Source: an uncultured Saprospiraceae bacterium | Lineage (GTDB): Bacteria > Bacteroidota > Bacteroidia > Chitinophagales > Saprospiraceae | Length of the DNA: 64,000 bases | Assembly (NCBI GenBank): GCA_937139495.1 | Contig: CAKZQC010000006.1 | Span: forward strand, 124,001 to 188,000 | Reading direction: 5' to 3' | Part shown: piece by piece, positions 16,201 to 24,785 of the stretch | Position numbering within the stretch: the first letter of the stretch is position 1 | Layout of the letters: each line of letters starts with the position of its first letter | Notes under the pieces: model-generated | What the model was told of the DNA's origin: nothing | The model's database searches: none | What the model saw: the letters and a program-made list of their open reading frames with translations, nothing else | Translations under genes and position numbers: made by a program

Positions 16201-19200
16201 GTAGATACTGCTATCAACTCAACAATTTCCTTGACCACGAATACGAATAGGCTTTGTGGAGGAAACGAAGCAACAATAAGTACTATACCATGTTCAAGCT
16301 GTGATTATGAATGGTATTATTTTGATATAGCAGATACATCTAAAATTGTTATATCTGGTGCGTCATCTTTATCATATACAGATACTAGTACAAGTACAGC
16401 AGTTCTTAGGCATTTACGAATGGTAGAAATATATGCTAGTGGTGATATCAGTGACTTAAGTCAGTATAAACTTGGAGTAGACACCAATTTCGGAAATTTA
16501 GGGGATACTCTTAAGTATAATTTGCCAGCTGTTTCGCTCAGTAAAGGGGATTATTTTTATATAGCTACAAATACAGTTGCCTTCAGAAACTACTTCGGGT
16601 TTAATCCAGACCTAACGTTATCTGTTCCAGATACAGGGGTAGCAAATGGAAATGATGCAGTATTTATACAATACCAAGGTCAAACAGTTGATGTACTAGG
16701 GCACAATACTAATAGTAATGGGCATTATGTTCAAGGGTGGCAGTATAGAAAGACTAATAGAAGCCCTCAAAGTAACTATGTAACAGCAGATTGGAATAAA
16801 GGTGGATTAATAGCTTGTTTTCCAAACAGTGGTTGTACTACACCTTTTCCTATAGGGACTTTTTCCAATACTATTGTTCCAACGCAAAATTTTGCTAAAA
16901 AAATTAGTAATCAGGATAGTTCTGTATTGACGACCAACAAACCAAACACTTATTATGCGGTAGTGAAATATCCAAATGGTTGTTATGAACGATCCGCAAA
17001 TAATATTAACATAATTAAAGATGTCTTTACTCCTCAAATTCTTGGAAATACGCCAGTTATTGCAGAAGTAGAAGATGAGCAAGATCCAATTTATCAACCA
17101 GCACCGAGTAACATTGTGTATAGTTGTAATGGCAGATCTGTGGTTATTGGTATGACAGGTACTTATGAAACACCACCAAATTGGTCTTACCAATGGTTGT
17201 TTAATGGGGATACTATTATAGGAGAGACAGGGTTTAGTATTATCACAGATTCAATAGGCACTTATACCTTAATAGCTCAAAATAGAAATGGTTGTACTTC
17301 TACATCTAATCAAGTAGAAGTTAGGTTAAGTACAAATGCTTCTACCCCCATAATCGTTGCGAACCCTGTACTTCTTTGTGATCCAGCTATTACGAGTTCT
17401 ACTTTAATCGCCCCCAACTATATTAATACAAATTATTTATGGAGAAAGGCAAGTAATAACTCAACAGGTAACAATAATGACTCTATAATAATATCAGAAC
17501 CAAATGGGTATTTTGTTATTACTACAGACAGTAGTTCCCTCTGTTCATACGCTTCTCCTATCGTAGAAGTAAAAGATACTGCATTCCCTGCACCTACGTT
17601 AATAGCAACCTCGAGTCCTCTTTGTGCTACTGGACCTATTAATTTAAGTACAAGTACCTGTTCAAATTGCGAATATGAATGGCAGAAATTAGATACGGTG
17701 ACTGGTAATTTTAATATTGTTGCTACCACATTACAAAATATCTATGCAATAAATACTTCGGGTAAATACAGAGTTAAAATAAATAACTTTGGTTCTTGTA
17801 ATACAGAAGCCTCTAATATTGTTCAAGCTTCCTTCCAAGATATTAATGCGGGTATTGCCACACCTGCTGTTACAAGTATTTGTAATAACAATACAGTTAC
17901 TATAGATGCTATACCTGACAGTACTATTTGTTCTGGCTGTACATATCTCTTTCAGAGAGATGGTATAGATATGCAACCAACAACCTCTATATACGATTTT
18001 CAACAAGTAATATCTCAAGGAGGAAATTATAGAGTAATTATTACTAATAGCGATGGTTGTGAAGATACTTCAGGGATTGTGACATTCCAAGATATATCTG
18101 TTGGAACTTCCATTCGCCAGTCTACAGGCAAAATATGTGGTTCTACGGCTTGCGTTGATTTAGAAATAGATCGCTGTATAGGTTGTACTTATCAATGGTA
18201 CTATGAAGGGAATGCTTTAAGTAACAGAGATACCTTTGCTCAAGCTTGTGGTTATACCTCTAAAGGGAAATATAGTGTAGATGTTACTGCTGGAGGCTGT
18301 GTTTTTAGAGATAGTATTGTTTTGGATACCGCAGCACCCTTAATAGTAAATATTGCTTTGAGTCCCAATAGTCAATTCCCAACAGTTTGTGGTGACAGAC
18401 CTGTCGAAATGCTAGATGTTTGTACAAACTGTTCGGGGGCTAGGATTAATTACCAATGGCTAATAGATGGCAATCCTATTCCACAAGCAGGCTTCCAAGC
18501 CTACTTAGCGGATAGTGCTGGTAGCTATCAAGTAGAAGTAGTGGATACCAACAATTGTAGAGAAATTTCAAACGCTATTCCGATTCAAAAATTTGAACCA
18601 GATCCTGCTTTTGCACTCGACTTTTCGCCACTAGGACCTGCTATACCTTATACTACTAGTGATTTGCATTTAGATGATTACTTGATGCCAGTCAATTTGA
18701 GAAATAACGCGACGGGCAGATATACTTCTCTAACAGCTGGTCCAGCTATATTCGGCAATAAGCTGGATTCGTTAAGACCGAGTACAGCAGGAGCAGGGCG
18801 ACACGTCATTACCTTTAGTTATGATGACAGTGATTGTACCTTCAGTACTTTTGATACCTTAGAGATATTAGACCCTATGGGTATGACCCTAGCCAATGAC
18901 GATACATTGGCTCCAAGCGATGAAGCTTGTATTCTAGACTTTTTAACCATTACGTTGACTAACTTTACCTTTATTCCTGATACCGTACGTTTCGTAATAG
19001 CAGGCAATAGAGATACTTCTATCAAAGTAAATCCAGTAGTTACTTCGTTTGCTGGAGTTTATTCTGGTACAGTACGCGTACGTGTACCAAGGGTAGCACG
19101 CACAGGTAAAATTAAGTTGGTTAGTGCCAATGGTGCTAGTCAATACACCTATCCTAATTTTGTACAAGTACAAAACCCTGCTGCTAGTATTAATGTAGTA

Positions 19201-22200
19201 GGAACTACCTTACCATTATGTTCTAGCAATGATACCGCCAAGTTGATTGGATTGCCAGCAGTAGCTGGGTCTAGGTTTGAGGTACATTATGTAAGTATGC
19301 CCAACGACCCTACACTCATTTCCAACGACAGTTTAATATTGGAAAATATAACAGGATATGATGCTACGGGAACACAACAGGTGTATGCTGTTTATGTCTT
19401 TAATCCAACCTATAGCAATGGACTAGGAATATGTCCAGCAGCTCGTGATTCTGCACTTTTTGAAGTTAGGAATTCAGAAATAGATAGTGTTATTTATTCT
19501 CCAATTGCTATCTCGCAGCCGATCGAATCCATGGAGAATTTGCGTCGTATTACTTATCCTTATTCGGCTATGGAATATGCACATACTTACACAGGGACTT
19601 ATGTAATCAATGGCGACGTTTTGGCATCGAGTGTGCCTGATTTGGCGGCACCGGGAGTCAATAGAGAGGAGATAACTTATCAAATCAATAATGGGGGATG
19701 TGTTAATGAAAGCCAAGACTCATTAGATGTTTGGCCAGCACCAGCTATTCTTGATTCTATACCAAATTATGTTTGTAGATCAAGTGATACGGTATTCATA
19801 GAACGTACTACTACGGCATTGAACGTAACTTACCGTAATCAACTCATTTATACCGATAGCCGTTACATCTATCAGTTTGCTAACAGAACCTTTGCACCAG
19901 ATATTATCTATAATGAGCAATTGAACATTATGGAAATCTATTCTAGTAATGGCGGATTGGATTCTATCAACTATGTGACACCTGTAGTCGGTAGCCCACA
20001 GTTGTTCTATTTTGTTCCAGCGAATGTCACGGGCAACAATACCACCTTAACGTTCCGTTTCCGTAATAGAAGATTGACGACCTATCTAAATGCTCAACCA
20101 AGTTCTTATGTGGATACCGTAGATTACATTGTATCAGAAGTGCAAAAAGTAATCAACATCGAAACGCCACCTACGGTTTCTATTAGTCCTGTGGTATTAG
20201 CAGATACTAATTTCTGTTTTGTCAATTTGCCAGTACAAATGTCAGGTTTACCTTCTGGTGGAGATTTCTATTTTGGAGATACGACTACTGGAGCGGCACT
20301 TTCGCCTTTGGTGCATAATGGCAATGCCAATATATTTAATGCAACAGATTATATGCCCGGAAACAGTTATAAGTTGAAATATATTTACAACGGACAAGCT
20401 TGTTCGGATTCTTCTTCTACTGGGATTTATATACCAGACTCGTTTAGTATTGCATTACAAGCACTAGAAACCTATTGTGCAACATCTGTTGCGGATTCTA
20501 TTTCTTTTAGTTTCCAAGGTAACTCTGTGCAGATTGACAGTAATTCAACTAAGTTCTACATTGGAGGGGCGTTGTCCACACCAGTATTTGACCCAATTCA
20601 GAATTACCCATTGGGTAGCGATACATTAGAGTTCTTCCCGGTGGAATATGTCGTATCGGATATATATGGCTGTGAGCAATCTGATACCGCTGTATTTAAT
20701 GTCTTTCCGACACCTAATATCGGGATAACATTCCCAGCAAGTACCAGCTTCTGTCTTAATGACGCAGCAACACCATTAGATTTGAGTATCAATTACTGGT
20801 GGGCAAATAACTTTGATGTTTTCTCTGTTAATAGTCCTTACGCAACCATTCCTGATGATAATATAGGATCTGGAAGTGTCACACTAAAAGGAGCGGGAAT
20901 ATTAGTAGGTGGAAATAGCACCTTTGGTCCAAATCCGTCAAATGCAGTATTTGAGCCAGACTCAGCAGGAGTAGGTATGCACCAGTTAGTTTATACCTAT
21001 TCAGATTCTTTGGGTTGTACGGATTCCATCAATATGCAGGTAGAAATTCTACCATTGCCTATTGTTAATTTGACATTGGATAACGGGGATGCTTTGCAAC
21101 ATTACTATTGTGAAAACGATACCATACTATTGAAAGGATCGCCACAATCTACTAATCCACTTTACTTTGGATTTGGGTACCATACCAATGTGGTTAACCA
21201 TAGTTTAGGTTCACCTGGTTATAGACTAGATACATTGAGCCCAACTTCTTACCGATACAATCCAGACATGCCAGGTACCTCTCCCGGAATAGCGAATGAT
21301 ACGCTCTTCTATTGGTTTGAGATAGCTGCTACAGGTTGTAGAGATACGGCATTGCGTCCTGTTATTGCACGAAACTTTACAACAGATCCTACTATTGTAG
21401 GAATGCCACAAGATACTTGTGCCAGTGATTACGAAGTAGGCATAGGACTGAACCTAAATGGTGGATTGGATTTGGCTACTTATGGCACCTTTAGCAGTAG
21501 CGATGTCAACGCCTTCTATATGCCACCCAATGGGGCAGGAGTTGTAGAGGGAGATACCGTTGTATTCTATCCAGATTCTGCTAGTGTCAAGTATGCTTCT
21601 CGTAATGTAGTGTTGAAATATACGTACAGCGATACCGCTCGCTTGTGTAGTACCTTTGTTACGGATACCGCTTATATTCATGCGTTACCAGCATTGACTT
21701 TGTCAGAGGCAACGTTCCCGAATATACAGCCATTAGGAACTAGATTAACATTGCCGAACAATCCGAATGATACGTTCAATCACATCTGTGAGCGTTTTGA
21801 TGCACTTAATATCTACCCGTACAACCAAACAGGTTATTATGTAGGTAATCAAGTGGTATTGAACACCCCAGATTTGATTTCGCCAGATACAGGAGTTTAT
21901 AACCTCTCTACATCAGGGGTAGATTCAGCAGGTTCGCTCAATGGAGCGAGTACCTTAGCATTTGCTTACTTCCCCAACTCTATCAAAGGAGGGAAGGACA
22001 CGATTATTTATCGCTATACCGATGCTACAGGTTGTACCGATAGTACACAACAGATTATTGTGGTGGATACCATACCAAATCTTTCTTTTGCAGGATTGGG
22101 CAATTTTGACCCCGTACTCAATCGACATGTGTATTGCGAAAAAGCACTCAATCCACCATTGATATTACCTTCTCCTATTGGAGTAGATTGGACACTGACG

Positions 22201-24609
22201 CTAGGGACGCAGAATATTACAGCGATACCTTTCCGTCTGAGACCAGATACTCTAGTCGTACCGGGTACTTACACCGATTATCCTTTAGAGTATGCTTACA
22301 TTGGTCAGCGTTATGTAGATGGAGCGATTTGTTCCGATACCTTAACCAAGATTATACAAATTCGTCCTGCACCTATTTTGAATTGGGCAACAACAGTACC
22401 GCTTCATTTCTGTGTCAAAGACAGCCAACAACGAGTGCCTTTGGCTGCAATACCGACAGGAGGAATATTTGTAGATCAGACTTTTGGTGTCATCGCAGGA
22501 ATTGTAGCTGATACCTTATTTAACCCGACGGCTCAAGCAGGTATTCGTAATATAGAATATCGCTACACCGATCCAGTATCGGGTTGTAAAGACCAAATTC
22601 AGCGTACCATAGAAGTTTATACCTTACCAAAAATTACTTTTGATGTAGAAGGTGGTTGCCAAGGCAATCAAATACAATTCGTACCAGAAGTAAAAGGAAT
22701 TGATTATAATGGAGTCGCTATTGATAGTATTTCGATGGTTATCTGGAACTTTGGTGATGGAGTCATTGATACACTCCTCAACTTGCCAGATACCTTGGTA
22801 GTGCCATCAGATACGCATACGTACGTAGGTACAGGGATTTTCTACCCGTCATTGACCGTATGGAATCAAGGCAAATGTGATACAACGTTTGCTAGACGTG
22901 TGATTATTTCGCCCGTAGCAACACCAACAGTACAACAAGCTTATGTAGAAAACTTTGATGCCTCTTCAGGAGGTTGGTTCCAAGCTTCTGCCACTAAATT
23001 TTCTAACAATGGCGTAGTGAATGATTCGCTATGGCAATGGGGTGTGGCGAATGGTACCAAACTAAGCACTAGAACCAATGGTGGCGGTGGCAATACCGTA
23101 TGGGGAACACGTATATTGAATCCTGTAGTAGGACAAAACACCTACCGCCAAGGAGAAAATGCTTGGGTGTATAGTCCATGTTTTGATTTGACACAATTGG
23201 ATAAACCAATGATACAAATGTCAATCATGCGCAATATGCAAGACAATGTAGATGGTGCGGTCCTCCAATACCATGACGATGCGACCAATACTTGGAAAGT
23301 ATTGGGTAAACCAAACAAAGGGATCAACTGGTACAACGATGGTTTTGTAGTGAGTGCTCCCGGTGGGCAAACAGGTACACCAATCGGCTGGACAGGTAAT
23401 AGCAGGACAGCTACTTGGGAAAATGCTCGTTATCGTTTAGATAATGTGGGCAATGACTTGCGCAATAGATCAGATGTTCGTTTCCGTGTGGCTTTTGCTT
23501 CCGACAACAATACCGCTTTGGGTGTCAATGAAGGAATTCTGTTTGATAGTGTCAAGGTAGGGAACCGTTCCAAAAACGTACTCGTAGAGCACTTCTCTGG
23601 TAGAGGCTATATTGGTATCGAAGCAATCGAACAGCAACTCTATAACACCATTTACAACGCACTCTATGGTAGAGATGTCACACTGATACAATACCATACA
23701 GAGAAAGCAGTGAGTCCATCTATTCCAGGTTTTGGAACCGATCCATTATATCGTTATAATATTATCGATGTAGAGGATAGAATTATTGACTACTCGATTA
23801 CGGCAGTCAATCAAGTGCGTATTGATGGAAAGAACCTAGTAGGCACAACAAGCCAAATGCTCAGTTACCCAGATTTAGAATTTTTGGATATTGAAAGTTT
23901 ACGCGACCCTGAATTTGCTTTAGAATTTGTACTACCAGGTGGCGGTATGTATATCGACCCCAATGGAACAATAACCGCTACTATTTCGGTCACGGCTATG
24001 CAAAATTTGCCAATTGATGAATATGTTATGCGCTTGGTGGTAACGGAAGACTCTATCGAAACCACTAATAGTCATATTACCAAGGCAGTCATGCGTCATT
24101 TCTTGCCGAGCTACGGCGGCATTCGCTACAACCGTGCTTGGGCAACAGGAGATAACGATATTTACAGCTTAGTAGATGTATTGGATTTGGATTCTATTGT
24201 GGCGAGTAGAGCAGAGTTAGTCGTGATGATGCAGAACGTCAATACCAAAGAAGTTTATCAGGTAGTTTCTTCCAGAAACATTACACAATGGATAGGAGCA
24301 CCCGTCGATAGTATTGATGTGAGTGTAGAAAATCTACCAAATTTGACCGAATGGGAGGTGATAGACCTTAACCTCTATCCGAATCCTGCACAGGATTATT
24401 TCCAAGTAGAATTCACACAGCCACTAGAGGGCGACTACGATTGGCAGCTTATTGATGCCCTTGGTAGAGTCCTGAAAAGTGGTGAAACGACCAAAGGAAC
24501 TGAAAAAATGCAGGTCGAAACTACAACATTGTCATCAGGAATGTATATATTTACTATTAAGAATGACAATATATATACGCAAAGAAAAGTCATCATACGC
24601 CGACCATAA
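13201..24609 (+). CDS. giant T9SS multi-domain secreted protein (3802 aa)
   Basis: One uninterrupted frame of 3802 codons. Signal peptide ~1-26 (ending LQGQ). Residues ~27-590 form a beta-propeller of SBBP-type repeats (GNVYSVFGY, ENVYFVGTY, TDVYVCGRA). Residues ~595-1795 are about 12 Ig-like modules with the plan IC-G ... CxxCxYxW ... GxYxVxV ... GC. One of them (host ~1006-1260) contains a lamin-tail-like insert at ~1068-1212. Residues ~1800-3160 are larger beta modules of the YCEN / AGxGxHxIxYxYxDxxGCxD type. Then come a PKD domain (WNFGDG, ~3178), a jelly-roll-like domain starting NFDASSGGWFQ (~3247-3450), an Omp28-like domain without its cysteines (VLVEHFSGRGYIG, ~3460-3560), and a T9SS type A domain (LYPNPAQDYFQVEF to RKVIIRRP, ~3725-3802). 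Function is probably adhesion or gliding/surface structure; no enzyme motif was seen. It is a paralogue of the 26257 gene. Confidence 0.85.
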   Translation: MRTKQLHFILLVIGLLFFQSQALQGQIALDWVTRDVLPTGQIGPQLGSQGADVGKGVALDAQGNVYSVFGYKEAGASTQISMGIVKYDVDGNVIWRRSLQAKDGSAKVDVYPTNILVGPTGVYFAAYAGSEGASDAATQFLINEYTTTTQTAIHIANSAAGNKYKAIIAKLDTAGNYVWSNTIDRLPFAGVAYGTAAAAAKDVSDFSLSDIAIDNSENVYFVGTYADDSLFIGNKRLQRYTCRTNCTSGGITKNTTRKPFFGKYNRTGVFEWVKIAEFAENSSGNGIAISGTDVYVCGRAVGSLEALTAGGGGCATCYEETNPNALVGYSSIDTNGLAAGQPLDTTTRSYAFVFKYSSTGALNWTGKIGGNNDESANDIVATNSDVYVLLHSKTSYTDDYTYINTSGSNNSSTNLKKSLGLEGAQAAYLVKLSNSIPSKYTYLYNSKRDLYDKQVHVDWVQGLESSGRMNIATGSSLTTDGDGNVILVATQESGVDYYDLPMDNSSSKTSTTNSNVTIDMIFGKYTNAGERVYIKVTGGQGLDFALGCTANEEKLMVVGRFSGSCDFEPAPSIASTVSSYGAFDAFVAQYTCFKPIITARNAAFCENSAITLDISAECPSGVCNYAYRWTDRVNNQSFTTSSSEYTFSGALGANGRKIEITDGNTGCISSDSIDIIVEPEITLSVTPTSTLVCAGTDVTFTANVTPANNVAFKWNRSGDTTTLSNVSNLVTKKAGSYTVVADRNGCQSQASVTLNNYIDMSPLVSPDTPTICGGGAIAEVLDCPGCSYTWVSPPGSSVSSNASTIVADVAGRYRVNIADANGCTYQREVDIINRPYLTPIIYGKDALDSTLSTICNGRPLTLHTTDPVVCPTCSYLWSDGTTGPYNFAYGASTHTVTVTDNGTGCVGVSSPLNITVTTLAAPTLIGDPTNSCKTGSSAYNNAVLEVESPCVFCKYKWYQRPDHTTALPNSGLRYQTKDKGDYYVTVQDTFGCTENSNLVTVDTAINSTISLTTNTNRLCGGNEATISTIPCSSCDYEWYYFDIADTSKIVISGASSLSYTDTSTSTAVLRHLRMVEIYASGDISDLSQYKLGVDTNFGNLGDTLKYNLPAVSLSKGDYFYIATNTVAFRNYFGFNPDLTLSVPDTGVANGNDAVFIQYQGQTVDVLGHNTNSNGHYVQGWQYRKTNRSPQSNYVTADWNKGGLIACFPNSGCTTPFPIGTFSNTIVPTQNFAKKISNQDSSVLTTNKPNTYYAVVKYPNGCYERSANNINIIKDVFTPQILGNTPVIAEVEDEQDPIYQPAPSNIVYSCNGRSVVIGMTGTYETPPNWSYQWLFNGDTIIGETGFSIITDSIGTYTLIAQNRNGCTSTSNQVEVRLSTNASTPIIVANPVLLCDPAITSSTLIAPNYINTNYLWRKASNNSTGNNNDSIIISEPNGYFVITTDSSSLCSYASPIVEVKDTAFPAPTLIATSSPLCATGPINLSTSTCSNCEYEWQKLDTVTGNFNIVATTLQNIYAINTSGKYRVKINNFGSCNTEASNIVQASFQDINAGIATPAVTSICNNNTVTIDAIPDSTICSGCTYLFQRDGIDMQPTTSIYDFQQVISQGGNYRVIITNSDGCEDTSGIVTFQDISVGTSIRQSTGKICGSTACVDLEIDRCIGCTYQWYYEGNALSNRDTFAQACGYTSKGKYSVDVTAGGCVFRDSIVLDTAAPLIVNIALSPNSQFPTVCGDRPVEMLDVCTNCSGARINYQWLIDGNPIPQAGFQAYLADSAGSYQVEVVDTNNCREISNAIPIQKFEPDPAFALDFSPLGPAIPYTTSDLHLDDYLMPVNLRNNATGRYTSLTAGPAIFGNKLDSLRPSTAGAGRHVITFSYDDSDCTFSTFDTLEILDPMGMTLANDDTLAPSDEACILDFLTITLTNFTFIPDTVRFVIAGNRDTSIKVNPVVTSFAGVYSGTVRVRVPRVARTGKIKLVSANGASQYTYPNFVQVQNPAASINVVGTTLPLCSSNDTAKLIGLPAVAGSRFEVHYVSMPNDPTLISNDSLILENITGYDATGTQQVYAVYVFNPTYSNGLGICPAARDSALFEVRNSEIDSVIYSPIAISQPIESMENLRRITYPYSAMEYAHTYTGTYVINGDVLASSVPDLAAPGVNREEITYQINNGGCVNESQDSLDVWPAPAILDSIPNYVCRSSDTVFIERTTTALNVTYRNQLIYTDSRYIYQFANRTFAPDIIYNEQLNIMEIYSSNGGLDSINYVTPVVGSPQLFYFVPANVTGNNTTLTFRFRNRRLTTYLNAQPSSYVDTVDYIVSEVQKVINIETPPTVSISPVVLADTNFCFVNLPVQMSGLPSGGDFYFGDTTTGAALSPLVHNGNANIFNATDYMPGNSYKLKYIYNGQACSDSSSTGIYIPDSFSIALQALETYCATSVADSISFSFQGNSVQIDSNSTKFYIGGALSTPVFDPIQNYPLGSDTLEFFPVEYVVSDIYGCEQSDTAVFNVFPTPNIGITFPASTSFCLNDAATPLDLSINYWWANNFDVFSVNSPYATIPDDNIGSGSVTLKGAGILVGGNSTFGPNPSNAVFEPDSAGVGMHQLVYTYSDSLGCTDSINMQVEILPLPIVNLTLDNGDALQHYYCENDTILLKGSPQSTNPLYFGFGYHTNVVNHSLGSPGYRLDTLSPTSYRYNPDMPGTSPGIANDTLFYWFEIAATGCRDTALRPVIARNFTTDPTIVGMPQDTCASDYEVGIGLNLNGGLDLATYGTFSSSDVNAFYMPPNGAGVVEGDTVVFYPDSASVKYASRNVVLKYTYSDTARLCSTFVTDTAYIHALPALTLSEATFPNIQPLGTRLTLPNNPNDTFNHICERFDALNIYPYNQTGYYVGNQVVLNTPDLISPDTGVYNLSTSGVDSAGSLNGASTLAFAYFPNSIKGGKDTIIYRYTDATGCTDSTQQIIVVDTIPNLSFAGLGNFDPVLNRHVYCEKALNPPLILPSPIGVDWTLTLGTQNITAIPFRLRPDTLVVPGTYTDYPLEYAYIGQRYVDGAICSDTLTKIIQIRPAPILNWATTVPLHFCVKDSQQRVPLAAIPTGGIFVDQTFGVIAGIVADTLFNPTAQAGIRNIEYRYTDPVSGCKDQIQRTIEVYTLPKITFDVEGGCQGNQIQFVPEVKGIDYNGVAIDSISMVIWNFGDGVIDTLLNLPDTLVVPSDTHTYVGTGIFYPSLTVWNQGKCDTTFARRVIISPVATPTVQQAYVENFDASSGGWFQASATKFSNNGVVNDSLWQWGVANGTKLSTRTNGGGGNTVWGTRILNPVVGQNTYRQGENAWVYSPCFDLTQLDKPMIQMSIMRNMQDNVDGAVLQYHDDATNTWKVLGKPNKGINWYNDGFVVSAPGGQTGTPIGWTGNSRTATWENARYRLDNVGNDLRNRSDVRFRVAFASDNNTALGVNEGILFDSVKVGNRSKNVLVEHFSGRGYIGIEAIEQQLYNTIYNALYGRDVTLIQYHTEKAVSPSIPGFGTDPLYRYNIIDVEDRIIDYSITAVNQVRIDGKNLVGTTSQMLSYPDLEFLDIESLRDPEFALEFVLPGGGMYIDPNGTITATISVTAMQNLPIDEYVMRLVVTEDSIETTNSHITKAVMRHFLPSYGGIRYNRAWATGDNDIYSLVDVLDLDSIVASRAELVVMMQNVNTKEVYQVVSSRNITQWIGAPVDSIDVSVENLPNLTEWEVIDLNLYPNPAQDYFQVEFTQPLEGDYDWQLIDALGRVLKSGETTKGTEKMQVETTTLSSGMYIFTIKNDNIYTQRKVIIRRP

Positions 24610-24642
24610 AGGGTTGGTAATGACCAAATAAGAGACGAATAC

Positions 24643-24689
24643 GCCTATCTGAAAAGCAGCTTTATCAAAAAGTGACTTTTCGGATGGGC
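24643..24689 (+). terminator. hairpin after the 3802-aa gene
   Basis: 14-bp stem GCCTATCTGAAAAG (24643-24656) with CTTTTCGGATGGGC (24676-24689), fully paired if two G-U pairs are allowed. The following sequence is only weakly T-rich (atctttagg), so termination efficiency is uncertain. Confidence 0.55.
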
Positions 24690-24785
24690 ATCTTTAGGTT
24701 ATGAACGGAACAGTACTAAATTCAAACAAAGACACACATAATAATATCAAAAAAACTTATTCAAACTTCAAAAAACAATAAGATT

